Below, in pieces: positions 7,041-13,264 of a DNA stretch of 14,896 nucleotides (position 1 is the first letter of the stretch; every line of letters begins with the position of its first letter). This DNA comes from an uncultured Lachnospiraceae bacterium. GTDB lineage: Bacteria; Bacillota; Clostridia; Lachnospirales; Lachnospiraceae. The stretch spans positions 1-14,896 of the forward strand of contig CAMPAX010000037.1 of assembly GCA_946633495.1 (NCBI GenBank). The letters are read 5' to 3'. The notes under the pieces were generated by a model, which made no database searches, was not told where the DNA came from, and worked only from the letters and a program-made list of their open reading frames with translations. The position numbers and the translations under genes are program-made.

Positions 7041-7775
7041 TCAGTCTTTTTTCTCTGTCCCGAAGAATTCCTCCATGGTCGCAGAGGTTTCCGAGCTGAT
7101 CCCTTCTTTTTTCAGTACCGTTTTTACTGTGTCCAGCACGATCTTCACGTCACCCGCAAATGTGATATCATCCACATATCGCACATCCCAGTCAAACTTT
7201 TCTTCCCAGGTAATGGCATTTCTGCCATGAACCTGCGCAAGCCCCGTAAATCCCGGACGCACCTCATGCCGACGCGCCTGATGTTCATTGTAACGAGGCA
7301 GATATTTCACCAGAAGCGGTCTCGGACCGACCACTGACATATCTCCCCGGAGAATGTTCAAAAGCTCCGGCAGTTCATCCAGACTGGTGGATCGAAGCAT
7401 CCGTCCGAAGGATGTGAGACGTTCCTCATCCGGGAGCAGATTCCCATCCTTATCCCTGGCATCCGTCATGGTACGGAACTTGTACAGCCGGAAGATCTTT
7501 CCGTCTTTTCCCGGCCGTTCCTGGCAGAAGAACACGGGAGATCCCAGCTTGCTTCTCACCAGAACCGTCAGTACCAGAAGTACCGGCGACAAGAGGATCA
7601 GCGCAAAAAGCGCAAGACAAAAATCCAACGGCCTCTTCACAACCGCTTCATAGATTCCCTTCGGTCGATGCACCTTGACATCCGTATGGATCGTGGTTTT
7701 TCTTATGATCAAGGTCCCTGCCATAAGAGCAGCGGCGGTTCCGAAAAGCACAAGACCTGTTTTCCTTTTTTTCAT
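7041..7775 (-). CDS. PglC-like initiating sugar-phosphate transferase with extra N-terminal hydrophobic segment
   Basis: 244 residues. From residue 40 on it is a compact polyprenol-phosphate phosphoglycosyl transferase of the bacterial sugar transferase family. The re-entrant helix is KRPLDFCLALFALILLSPVL (47-66) with the S-P break at 63-64; KFRTM (99-103), SLDELPEL with the catalytic D133-E134 dyad, SVVGPRPLL (147-155) and RPGFTGLAQVHGRN (173-186) follow. It would move a sugar phosphate, plausibly a diamino- or amino-dideoxy sugar given the upstream genes, from UDP to undecaprenyl phosphate. This is the first membrane step of repeat-unit assembly. Residues 7-24 (GLVLFGTAAALMAGTLII) form a hydrophobic stretch that minimal PglC proteins lack. 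The start has AGAGGG upstream. A 127-base gap separates it from the aminotransferase gene; I find no good promoter there. Confidence 0.88.
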   Translation of the reverse strand: MKKRKTGLVLFGTAAALMAGTLIIRKTTIHTDVKVHRPKGIYEAVVKRPLDFCLALFALILLSPVLLVLTVLVRSKLGSPVFFCQERPGKDGKIFRLYKFRTMTDARDKDGNLLPDEERLTSFGRMLRSTSLDELPELLNILRGDMSVVGPRPLLVKYLPRYNEHQARRHEVRPGFTGLAQVHGRNAITWEEKFDWDVRYVDDITFAGDVKIVLDTVKTVLKKEGISSETSATMEEFFGTEKKD

Positions 7776-7902
7776 AAATGAATACCCTCTTAGCCAAATC
7801 AGTTTACTCCGCCACGCGGATCCCTGTTCTTCGCTTTTTAAGAAAAAGGCATATGATTTGGTTTATTATTCAGCCGACACTGCCGATCATAAAAGACAGC
7901 GT

Positions 7903-10389
7903 TTACTCGAAGCACATGTGGATCAGTTCTATGATCACGTCCTGTTCTTCCGGTGTCATCTTGTTGTCACTGGGCAGGCACACTCCCCGTTCAAACACAT
8001 CCGCGCCCACATCTATTGGCTTCCCTTCGTTGATGTAAGCGTTGCTGCGGCCCCTTCCATTTCCGTCCGCCGTGATATACGGATGGGTCTGGTAAATGGG
8101 CTGCATATGCATGGGCTTCCAGATCGGACGTCCCTCTGCGTTGAACTCTGCCAGTTTGTCCAGGATCTCCGTAGGACATGTCTTCCCCGGTTCCGTCTGA
8201 TACAGTACCGTCTTCTCACCTCTCACCTGCCTGCACATAGCCTCCGGGCGAATGGTGCAGCAGGACAGCCAGAAGTTCGGTTCCGAACAGGCAAGATACG
8301 GATTCATATCGACCGGAAGATCCGCCAGGTACTTCTTGTAACGTTCATATATTGCTTTCTTTTGGGCAATGTGTTCTTCCAGATACGGAATCTGACCGCG
8401 GATCACGCCTGCGATGACATTGCTCATACGATAATTATAGCCCATCTCCTCATGCTGATACCAGGGTGCATCCTCACGGCTCTGAGTAGACCATTTACGT
8501 ACTTTATTTGCCAGCTCCTCATCATCTGTCAGCAGCATACCGCCGCAGGAACCGGTGATGATCTTATTGCCGTTCGCGGAGAGCACGCCGGAGGGCGTAC
8601 CAAATCGTCCGGTCTGGATCCCCTTATAGGTTGCCCCGAAGGATTCCGCCGCGTCTTCCACGATCAATGCACCGTGGCGGTCACAAACCGCACGGATCTC
8701 ATCCATTTTTGCAGGCGTTCCGTAGAGATGCGCCAGCATCACGATCCGGACATCCGGGTAAAGCTCAAACGCCTTTTCCAGAGCCACCGGATCCATATTC
8801 CAGGTCTCATACTCGGAATCAATAAAGATCGCCTCTCCGCCTTCATATGCAACCGGATTTACGGTGGCGTCAAAGGTCATATCACTGCAGAAAACCTTTC
8901 TCCCGGCGAGACAGCCATGGATCGGATCCGGCTGTCCGTAAAGCTGTTCCGCAGCAAGCTTGATCGCCATATGGAGCGCTGCCGTACCGGAGGATAGACC
9001 TACGCAGAACCTTCGTCCGACTTTTTCGGAGGTCAGCCGTTCCACCTCATCGATATTCTCACCCACGGTGGACATCCAGTTTGAGGCAAATGCCTGCTGA
9101 ATATAAGTCATTTCCGGTCCGTGCATCGTCGGCGATGAAAGCCATACCTTCTTCTCAAACGGTTTTAATTCTCTTTTTTTCTTAGGCTTCGGGGTAAGAC
9201 CCATGACCTTACCGAAGCATTCGATCACATATTCCAGCTCCTGATCCGTCATACAGGTGTTCAGCGGAAGTGTGAGCTCATTTTCATACTGCCGCAAGGC
9301 GTTGGGATAATCCTTGATATCAAAGCCCATGTTTCGATAAGCGGTATACATTGCCAACGGTTTGTAGTGAACATTTGTTGCAACACCGTATTCCGACATG
9401 CGGCAGATCAGCTGATTCCGTTCCTTCTCATCAATCCCGCGGATCCGCAGCATATACAGATGCTTGCTGGATTCCTTTGCCACCTCCGGCGACTGGATCA
9501 CTTCGATGGGAAACTCCCGGAAGGCCTCATTGTAACGGTCAACGATCTGCTGTCTCCGATTCAATGTTTTCTCATAACGAGCCAGCTGTGTAAGCCCCGC
9601 GGCAGCCATCATGTCGGTCATATTGCATTTGTATGCCGGCATCAGAATATCGTATTCCCAGCCGCCCAGCTGTGACTTTTCCAACGCATCCTTGCTCTGC
9701 CCGTGCAGGGTGAGCAGCATCAGATTCTTATAGATCTCCTCATCCGAGCAGCCATTTATACTGCGCCATACCAGCGCTCCTCCTTCTGCGGTGGTCAGAT
9801 TTTTAACCGCATGGAAAGAAAATGCCGTAAAGTCCGCAAGTTCTCCGCACATCTTTCCATTTCTCCGCGCACCAAGAGAATGTGCCGCATCCGCGATCAC
9901 CGCGATGCGGCCCATGGCCTCCTGGTATTTACCTTTTGCTCGAAAGAGGGATTTTTTCTCCTCGATGATCCGGAAGATGGTGTCATAATCACAGACCACA
10001 CCTGCAAGATCCACGGGAATGATCGCCTTGGTCCGTTCCGTGATCCGTTCAGCCATCTGATCATAATCCATCTCATAGGAATCCGGTTTTGTATCCACCA
10101 GAACGATCTTTGCCCCGACATGGAAAATGGGGCTGGCACTGGCTGTAAATGTATATACGGAGGTAATGACCTCATCTCCAGGGCCGATGCCTAAGATGCG
10201 CAGTGCCATTTCCAGACAGGAAGTGGCAGACGCGAGGCAGGCTGCACTGGGTGTGTGAACGTACTTTGCGATCTGACGTTCAAATTCTTTGGTTCGCGGG
10301 CCGGTGGTGATCCAGCCTGAACGCAGAGCTTCGGAAACCTCTGCAATATCGTTTTCTCTTATATCCGGGGGTGAAAATGGTATCTTCAT
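7903..10389 (-). CDS. Double DegT/DnrJ/EryC1/StrS aminotransferase: ArnB/PseC-like half fused to PglE/LegC-like half
   Basis: 828 residues, twice the family length of about 390. Residues 1-398 form a complete PLP-dependent sugar aminotransferase of ArnB/PseC type: RSGWITTGP (23-31), GDEVITSVYTF (71-81), ADAAHSLG (166-173) with D167 for the pyridine nitrogen, SFHAVKNLTTAEGG (191-204) with Schiff-base K196, and NVHYKPL (339-345). A lysine-rich linker KPKKKRELKPFEKK (401-414) joins it to a second complete enzyme resembling PglE/LegC: SSGTAALH (466-473), LAHLYGTPAKMDEI (552-565), EDAAESFG (578-585), NGNKIITGSCGGML (606-619) with K609, RPIWKPMHMQP (754-764) and CLPSDNKM (804-811). Both would aminate C4 of 4-keto-6-deoxy sugar nucleotides, using glutamate as amino donor. 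The start at 10387-10389 is chosen because AAAGGA precedes it and the longer GTG reading overlaps the -10 box. First gene of the long operon. Confidence 0.9.
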   Translation of the reverse strand: MKIPFSPPDIRENDIAEVSEALRSGWITTGPRTKEFERQIAKYVHTPSAACLASATSCLEMALRILGIGPGDEVITSVYTFTASASPIFHVGAKIVLVDTKPDSYEMDYDQMAERITERTKAIIPVDLAGVVCDYDTIFRIIEEKKSLFRAKGKYQEAMGRIAVIADAAHSLGARRNGKMCGELADFTAFSFHAVKNLTTAEGGALVWRSINGCSDEEIYKNLMLLTLHGQSKDALEKSQLGGWEYDILMPAYKCNMTDMMAAAGLTQLARYEKTLNRRQQIVDRYNEAFREFPIEVIQSPEVAKESSKHLYMLRIRGIDEKERNQLICRMSEYGVATNVHYKPLAMYTAYRNMGFDIKDYPNALRQYENELTLPLNTCMTDQELEYVIECFGKVMGLTPKPKKKRELKPFEKKVWLSSPTMHGPEMTYIQQAFASNWMSTVGENIDEVERLTSEKVGRRFCVGLSSGTAALHMAIKLAAEQLYGQPDPIHGCLAGRKVFCSDMTFDATVNPVAYEGGEAIFIDSEYETWNMDPVALEKAFELYPDVRIVMLAHLYGTPAKMDEIRAVCDRHGALIVEDAAESFGATYKGIQTGRFGTPSGVLSANGNKIITGSCGGMLLTDDEELANKVRKWSTQSREDAPWYQHEEMGYNYRMSNVIAGVIRGQIPYLEEHIAQKKAIYERYKKYLADLPVDMNPYLACSEPNFWLSCCTIRPEAMCRQVRGEKTVLYQTEPGKTCPTEILDKLAEFNAEGRPIWKPMHMQPIYQTHPYITADGNGRGRSNAYINEGKPIDVGADVFERGVCLPSDNKMTPEEQDVIIELIHMCFE

Positions 10390-10395
10390 AATTTG

Positions 10396-10401
10396 TCCTT
10401 T
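10396..10401 (-). promoter_or_regulatory. Ribosome binding site fixing the aminotransferase start
   Basis: AAAGGA on the minus strand stands six bases before the ATG at 10387-10389. The translation from there (MKIPFSPPDI...) matches the normal N-terminus of ArnB/PseC-type enzymes, so the sixteen extra codons upstream are not used. Confidence 0.75.
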
Positions 10402-10425
10402 CTGCTTTATTGCATACCCGGCAAG

Positions 10426-10454
10426 ATTATAACACACCGGAACATGAAATGCAC
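10426..10454 (-). promoter_or_regulatory. Extended -10 promoter of the polysaccharide operon
   Basis: On the minus strand TGT-TATAAT is a perfect -10 hexamer (10426-10431) with a TG extension (10432-10434). At a 17-base spacer the -35 position (10449-10454) reads GTGCAT, which is poor, so the promoter would rely on the extended -10 or on an activator. Predicted RNA would begin near 10419, leaving a leader of about 30 bases before the aminotransferase start. The -35 area overlaps a palindrome listed separately. Confidence 0.7.
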
Positions 10455-10472
10455 CAACAAAGTGTCGGTGCA
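10450..10472. repeat. 23-base imperfect palindrome overlapping the -35 region (possible operator)
   Basis: TGCACC-aACA-aag-TGTc-GGTGCA: nine of ten arm pairs are complementary around a 3-base centre, with one A/C mismatch (a G-U pair in minus-strand RNA). It sits between the upstream terminator and the extended -10 element and overlaps the expected -35 position. It could be a protein-binding site or a second hairpin behind the terminator. The operator reading is inference. Confidence 0.55.
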
Positions 10473-10475
10473 GCG

Positions 10476-10503
10476 AAAAAGGCGGCCCGTGCAGAGCCGC
10501 CTT
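10476..10503 (-). terminator. Intrinsic terminator after the dehydratase gene
   Basis: On the minus strand an 8-bp stem AAGGCGGC / GCCGCCTT encloses a 9-base loop, and its 3' arm runs straight into a TTTTT run (10476-10480). It begins eight bases after the dehydratase stop codon. It separates the dehydratase transcript from the eight-gene operon downstream. Confidence 0.93.
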
Positions 10504-10511
10504 AAACCGCT

Positions 10512-12383
10512 TTATTTACTTTCCTTATTCTGCGGATGATACGTAGGCACCATACGCTGTACAAAATCCCGTATATCGAAGGGTTCCGTGATCACATACT
10601 CACTGAGCTCCTTCAGTTCCTCCATAAATTTGCTTTCATCCATCTCAATGGGCTTTCCGATGTGGATGAGCTTATTCTCGGTTTCCTGAAGCCCCTCTTC
10701 CTTCATGAGCATTTCTTCGTAAAGCTTCTCTCCCGGCCGAAGTCCCGTAAATACGATCTTGATATCTTCATCCGGCTTGTGTCCGGACAGAAGGATCAGG
10801 TTCTTTGCCAGATCCAGGATCTTTACAGGTTCTCCCATATCCAGGACAAAGATCTCTCCGCCCTTTGCATAGGCGCCGGCCTGCAGCACCAGAGACACTG
10901 CCTCCGGAATGGTCATAAAATACCGGATGATATCGGGATGAGTCACCGTTACAGGACCGCCCTCCGCAATCTGCTTCTTGAAAAGCGGGATCACGCTTCC
11001 GTTGGAACCGAGCACATTTCCGAAACGAACCGCCACAAAGGATGTCTCGGAATGCTTGTCATAGGTCTGAATGATCATCTCACAGAGCCTTTTTGAAGCT
11101 CCCATGATATTTGTGGGGTTCACGGCCTTGTCCGTGGAGATCATGACAAATCGTTTTACTTTCCAGCGATCTGCAGCCTGAACGATCTTCCAGGTACCCA
11201 GCACATTGTTCTTGATGGCTTCGTTGGGGCTGTCCTCCATAAGCGGCACATGCTTATGCGCTGCCGCATGATAGACGATGTCCGGACGATAGATCTCAAA
11301 GATCTGATCCATCCTTTTGGTATTTCGTACAGAAGCGATCAGAACCACCAGATCCAGATCCGGATAGGTCTTCTTCAGCTCATTCTGTACATCATAGGTA
11401 GTATTCTCGTAAATATCCACGATCACAAGCCGTTTGGGGTTGTGCTTCGCGATCTGCCGGCAGAGCTCGCTTCCGATGGATCCGCCGCCTCCCGTGACAA
11501 GAACCGTCTTATCAGATACATACCCCATGATGGAGTCCACATTTACCTGAATCGGGTCCCGGCCAAGAAGGTCGTTCACCTCCACCTCACGAAGATCTGA
11601 TATGCTGACTTCTCCGGTTACAAGCTGGTAGATACCCGGCATCTTTTTCAGTTCGCAGCCGGTGGTCTTACAGATCTCAAGGATCTCATGTACCTGCTTT
11701 GCACCCACCGAAGGCATGGCGAGGATGATCTCCTCCACCCTGTATTTTTCGGCGATCCTGGGAATGTCGCCTCGTTTACCGAGGACCTTGACGCCATGAA
11801 TGTAGTTCCCGACCTTGCCGGCATCATCATCGATGGCTCCGACCACCTTCATATTCAGATATTTACTGTTCTTGATCTCCCGGATCAGATCATTTCCACC
11901 GCTTCCGGCACCTATGATCAGCACTCTCTTCCGGGTTTCCCGTGTCTTTGTCTCCTCTACCTGCTTCTTTACGGAGAAGAAGGTCCGGTAAAAAAACCGG
12001 CTGATGATCACCAGGATCAGCAGGAATACAAAATACATGATGTAATAGCTGCGCGGCAGAGGCACTGTCTTCTCCGAGTTCAGCGCCATGATGACGCCCA
12101 TGTTCAGGAGACTGGCCAGTCCGCATGCCAGGGTGATATTCTTGAATTCCGTTGCTCCGGCATAGCTCCATATACTGGAGTATAACCGGAATAATGCAAA
12201 GACAACAACAGCGGTAACCACTCCTACCCACAGATTCCGCAGCATTACCGAACTATACTCGTCCGGTACCTTGGAATACTGCAGATCGAAGCGGACCAGC
12301 AGCGCCAGAAAGCTGGCGGCTGTGACCGCTGCCGCATCATACAGGATCAATATGATCTTTGTCAGGATCTTCCGTTTACTCAT
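10512..12383 (-). CDS. Membrane NDP-sugar 4,6-dehydratase (FlaA1/CapD/PglF type)
   Basis: 623 residues. Four hydrophobic helices lie at about 12-31, 52-68, 84-102 and 113-130. A first Rossmann-like domain follows (RVLIIGAGSGGNDLIREI, 153-170), then the catalytic SDR domain with TVLVTGGGGSIGSELCRQ (293-310). The catalytic block MISTDKAVNPTNIMGASKR (414-432) holds T417-D418-K419, and the usual YxxxK is M428-GAS-K431, as in the long WbpM/PglF subgroup. The enzyme converts UDP-GlcNAc (or a close relative) to the 4-keto-6-deoxy sugar, the substrate for C4 aminotransferases like the one encoded downstream. It has its own promoter and terminator, so it can be expressed apart from the operon. Length and all key residues are normal. 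Shine-Dalgarno is weak: GGAGG lies 14 bases from the ATG. Exact substrate is inferred. Confidence 0.93.
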   Translation of the reverse strand: MSKRKILTKIILILYDAAAVTAASFLALLVRFDLQYSKVPDEYSSVMLRNLWVGVVTAVVVFALFRLYSSIWSYAGATEFKNITLACGLASLLNMGVIMALNSEKTVPLPRSYYIMYFVFLLILVIISRFFYRTFFSVKKQVEETKTRETRKRVLIIGAGSGGNDLIREIKNSKYLNMKVVGAIDDDAGKVGNYIHGVKVLGKRGDIPRIAEKYRVEEIILAMPSVGAKQVHEILEICKTTGCELKKMPGIYQLVTGEVSISDLREVEVNDLLGRDPIQVNVDSIMGYVSDKTVLVTGGGGSIGSELCRQIAKHNPKRLVIVDIYENTTYDVQNELKKTYPDLDLVVLIASVRNTKRMDQIFEIYRPDIVYHAAAHKHVPLMEDSPNEAIKNNVLGTWKIVQAADRWKVKRFVMISTDKAVNPTNIMGASKRLCEMIIQTYDKHSETSFVAVRFGNVLGSNGSVIPLFKKQIAEGGPVTVTHPDIIRYFMTIPEAVSLVLQAGAYAKGGEIFVLDMGEPVKILDLAKNLILLSGHKPDEDIKIVFTGLRPGEKLYEEMLMKEEGLQETENKLIHIGKPIEMDESKFMEELKELSEYVITEPFDIRDFVQRMVPTYHPQNKESK

Positions 12384-12408
12384 TCTTCTTAAGCACGCCT
12401 CCGTGGTG

Positions 12409-12428
12409 CGTTCCGCATCTTCGGAACG
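12409..12428 (-). other. Perfect hairpin in the dehydratase 5' leader
   Basis: CGTTCCG-AAGATG-CGGAACG on the minus strand forms a 7-bp perfect stem with a 6-base loop. It falls about ten bases after the predicted transcription start and about 25 bases before the dehydratase ATG. A second weak stem (CACG-GAGG-CGTG) follows and would place the only GGAGG in its loop. No T-run follows, so it is not a terminator; a role in leader RNA stability or antitermination is speculative. Confidence 0.5.
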
Positions 12429-12444
12429 TCATGACACTCGCGAC

Positions 12445-12473
12445 ATTCTACCACTTTGTTTCGGGATTTTCAA
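12445..12473 (-). promoter_or_regulatory. Sigma-A-type promoter of the dehydratase gene
   Basis: Minus strand TTGAAA (12468-12473), a 17-base spacer, then TAGAAT (12445-12450): one mismatch to consensus in each hexamer with ideal spacing. Transcription would begin near 12438, giving a leader of about 55 bases. It lies in the 126-base gap after the CvpA-family gene, where I see no terminator. Confidence 0.8.
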
Positions 12474-12509
12474 GACCATTTATCCTTTTCTTATTTTAAA
12501 GCAGACGCC

Positions 12510-13262
12510 TTACCCCAGAATCGCCTTATGGATCGGATTATGATCCGACAGCCACTGAAGGCCTCCGTTATCCACAAGAAGATGGCGATAGCTTTCCGGA
12601 TTCATGCAGACGGACAGAACGAACATCAGCGCCCATACCACAAACAATCCCACTATGACGCCCACTGCCGCGCCGACCGCTTTATCCACGGTTCCGATGA
12701 TAGGAATCGCCTTCATCACTTTTCCGACCAGTACCGTAACGATGATCAAAAGAAGCCGGATCACAATGAATGTGATCACACCCGCCAGGATACGGATCGC
12801 AACGGTCGCAGCTGTTTTGGAAATATAATGATAGACCGTGTCAACACCCAGCGAACGATATCCTTCTGCATTATTCCCATCCAAAAGGATATCGGTCAGA
12901 AAGTCCGGAAGACCGCTATCGCGGATCACTTCCACCTGTTCATTCTTTGAAGGATTCCGCTCCATGATCTCTTTTACCTGTGAGTCGGTCACAGTTCCGG
13001 TTCCGCCCGCTTCCCTGGTCTGCTCCTGCGCCCGTTCTTTTACATCATCGGCCAGCATGCTGTAGATCCGTTCCTCAAACTTCTCATCCAGCCCCGTACC
13101 CTTGATCATCCAGTCACGCACCACCGGCGTCAGGGCAAAGGCAAGGACCAGGGCGATCACCGTGGCAAAAAGCCCAAGTACCGTTCGAACAAGGCCTCTT
13201 AGATAACCGATCAGACCAAATGCTCCGATCACACAGATTATCGTAAAAACCAACCAGTTCAT
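12510..13262 (-). CDS. CvpA-family membrane protein with extended extracytoplasmic insert
   Basis: 250 residues, longer than the usual 160-180. The N-terminus MNWLVFTIICVIGAFGLIGY-LRGLVRTV shows the CvpA pattern: a first helix (about 3-20), the G-x-x-R-G-L-V-R turn, then a second helix (30-47). Two more hydrophobic segments lie at about 153-180 and 198-220, with the conserved GTVDKAVGAAVG motif (190-201) between them. Residues 50-145 form a charged, probably extracytoplasmic insert. Family members are linked to colicin V production and, in some bacteria, to envelope stress and bile resistance; the molecular job is not known. It starts two bases after the DUF5711-type gene, whose last codons carry its GGAGG, so the two are surely co-transcribed. 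A dehydratase promoter follows. Confidence 0.85.
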   Translation of the reverse strand: MNWLVFTIICVIGAFGLIGYLRGLVRTVLGLFATVIALVLAFALTPVVRDWMIKGTGLDEKFEERIYSMLADDVKERAQEQTREAGGTGTVTDSQVKEIMERNPSKNEQVEVIRDSGLPDFLTDILLDGNNAEGYRSLGVDTVYHYISKTAATVAIRILAGVITFIVIRLLLIIVTVLVGKVMKAIPIIGTVDKAVGAAVGVIVGLFVVWALMFVLSVCMNPESYRHLLVDNGGLQWLSDHNPIHKAILG

Positions 13263-13264
13263 AC

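Noticed and set aside
7776..7902. Possible promoter or terminator in the 127-base gap after the aminotransferase gene
   Set aside because: There is a weak A/T stem (GCCTTTTTCTTAAAAAGC) but no GC-rich arm, T-run or well-spaced -35/-10 pair, so I call nothing here.
7675..8997. Long plus-strand open frame opposite the aminotransferase and sugar transferase genes
   Set aside because: It is antisense to two strongly supported genes with intact motifs, has shadow-like composition and matches no family I recognise.
10390..10437. Sixteen extra codons at the aminotransferase N-terminus from a GTG start
   Set aside because: They run through the perfect -10 box and the Shine-Dalgarno of the downstream ATG, and homologous enzymes start at MKIPF-type residues.
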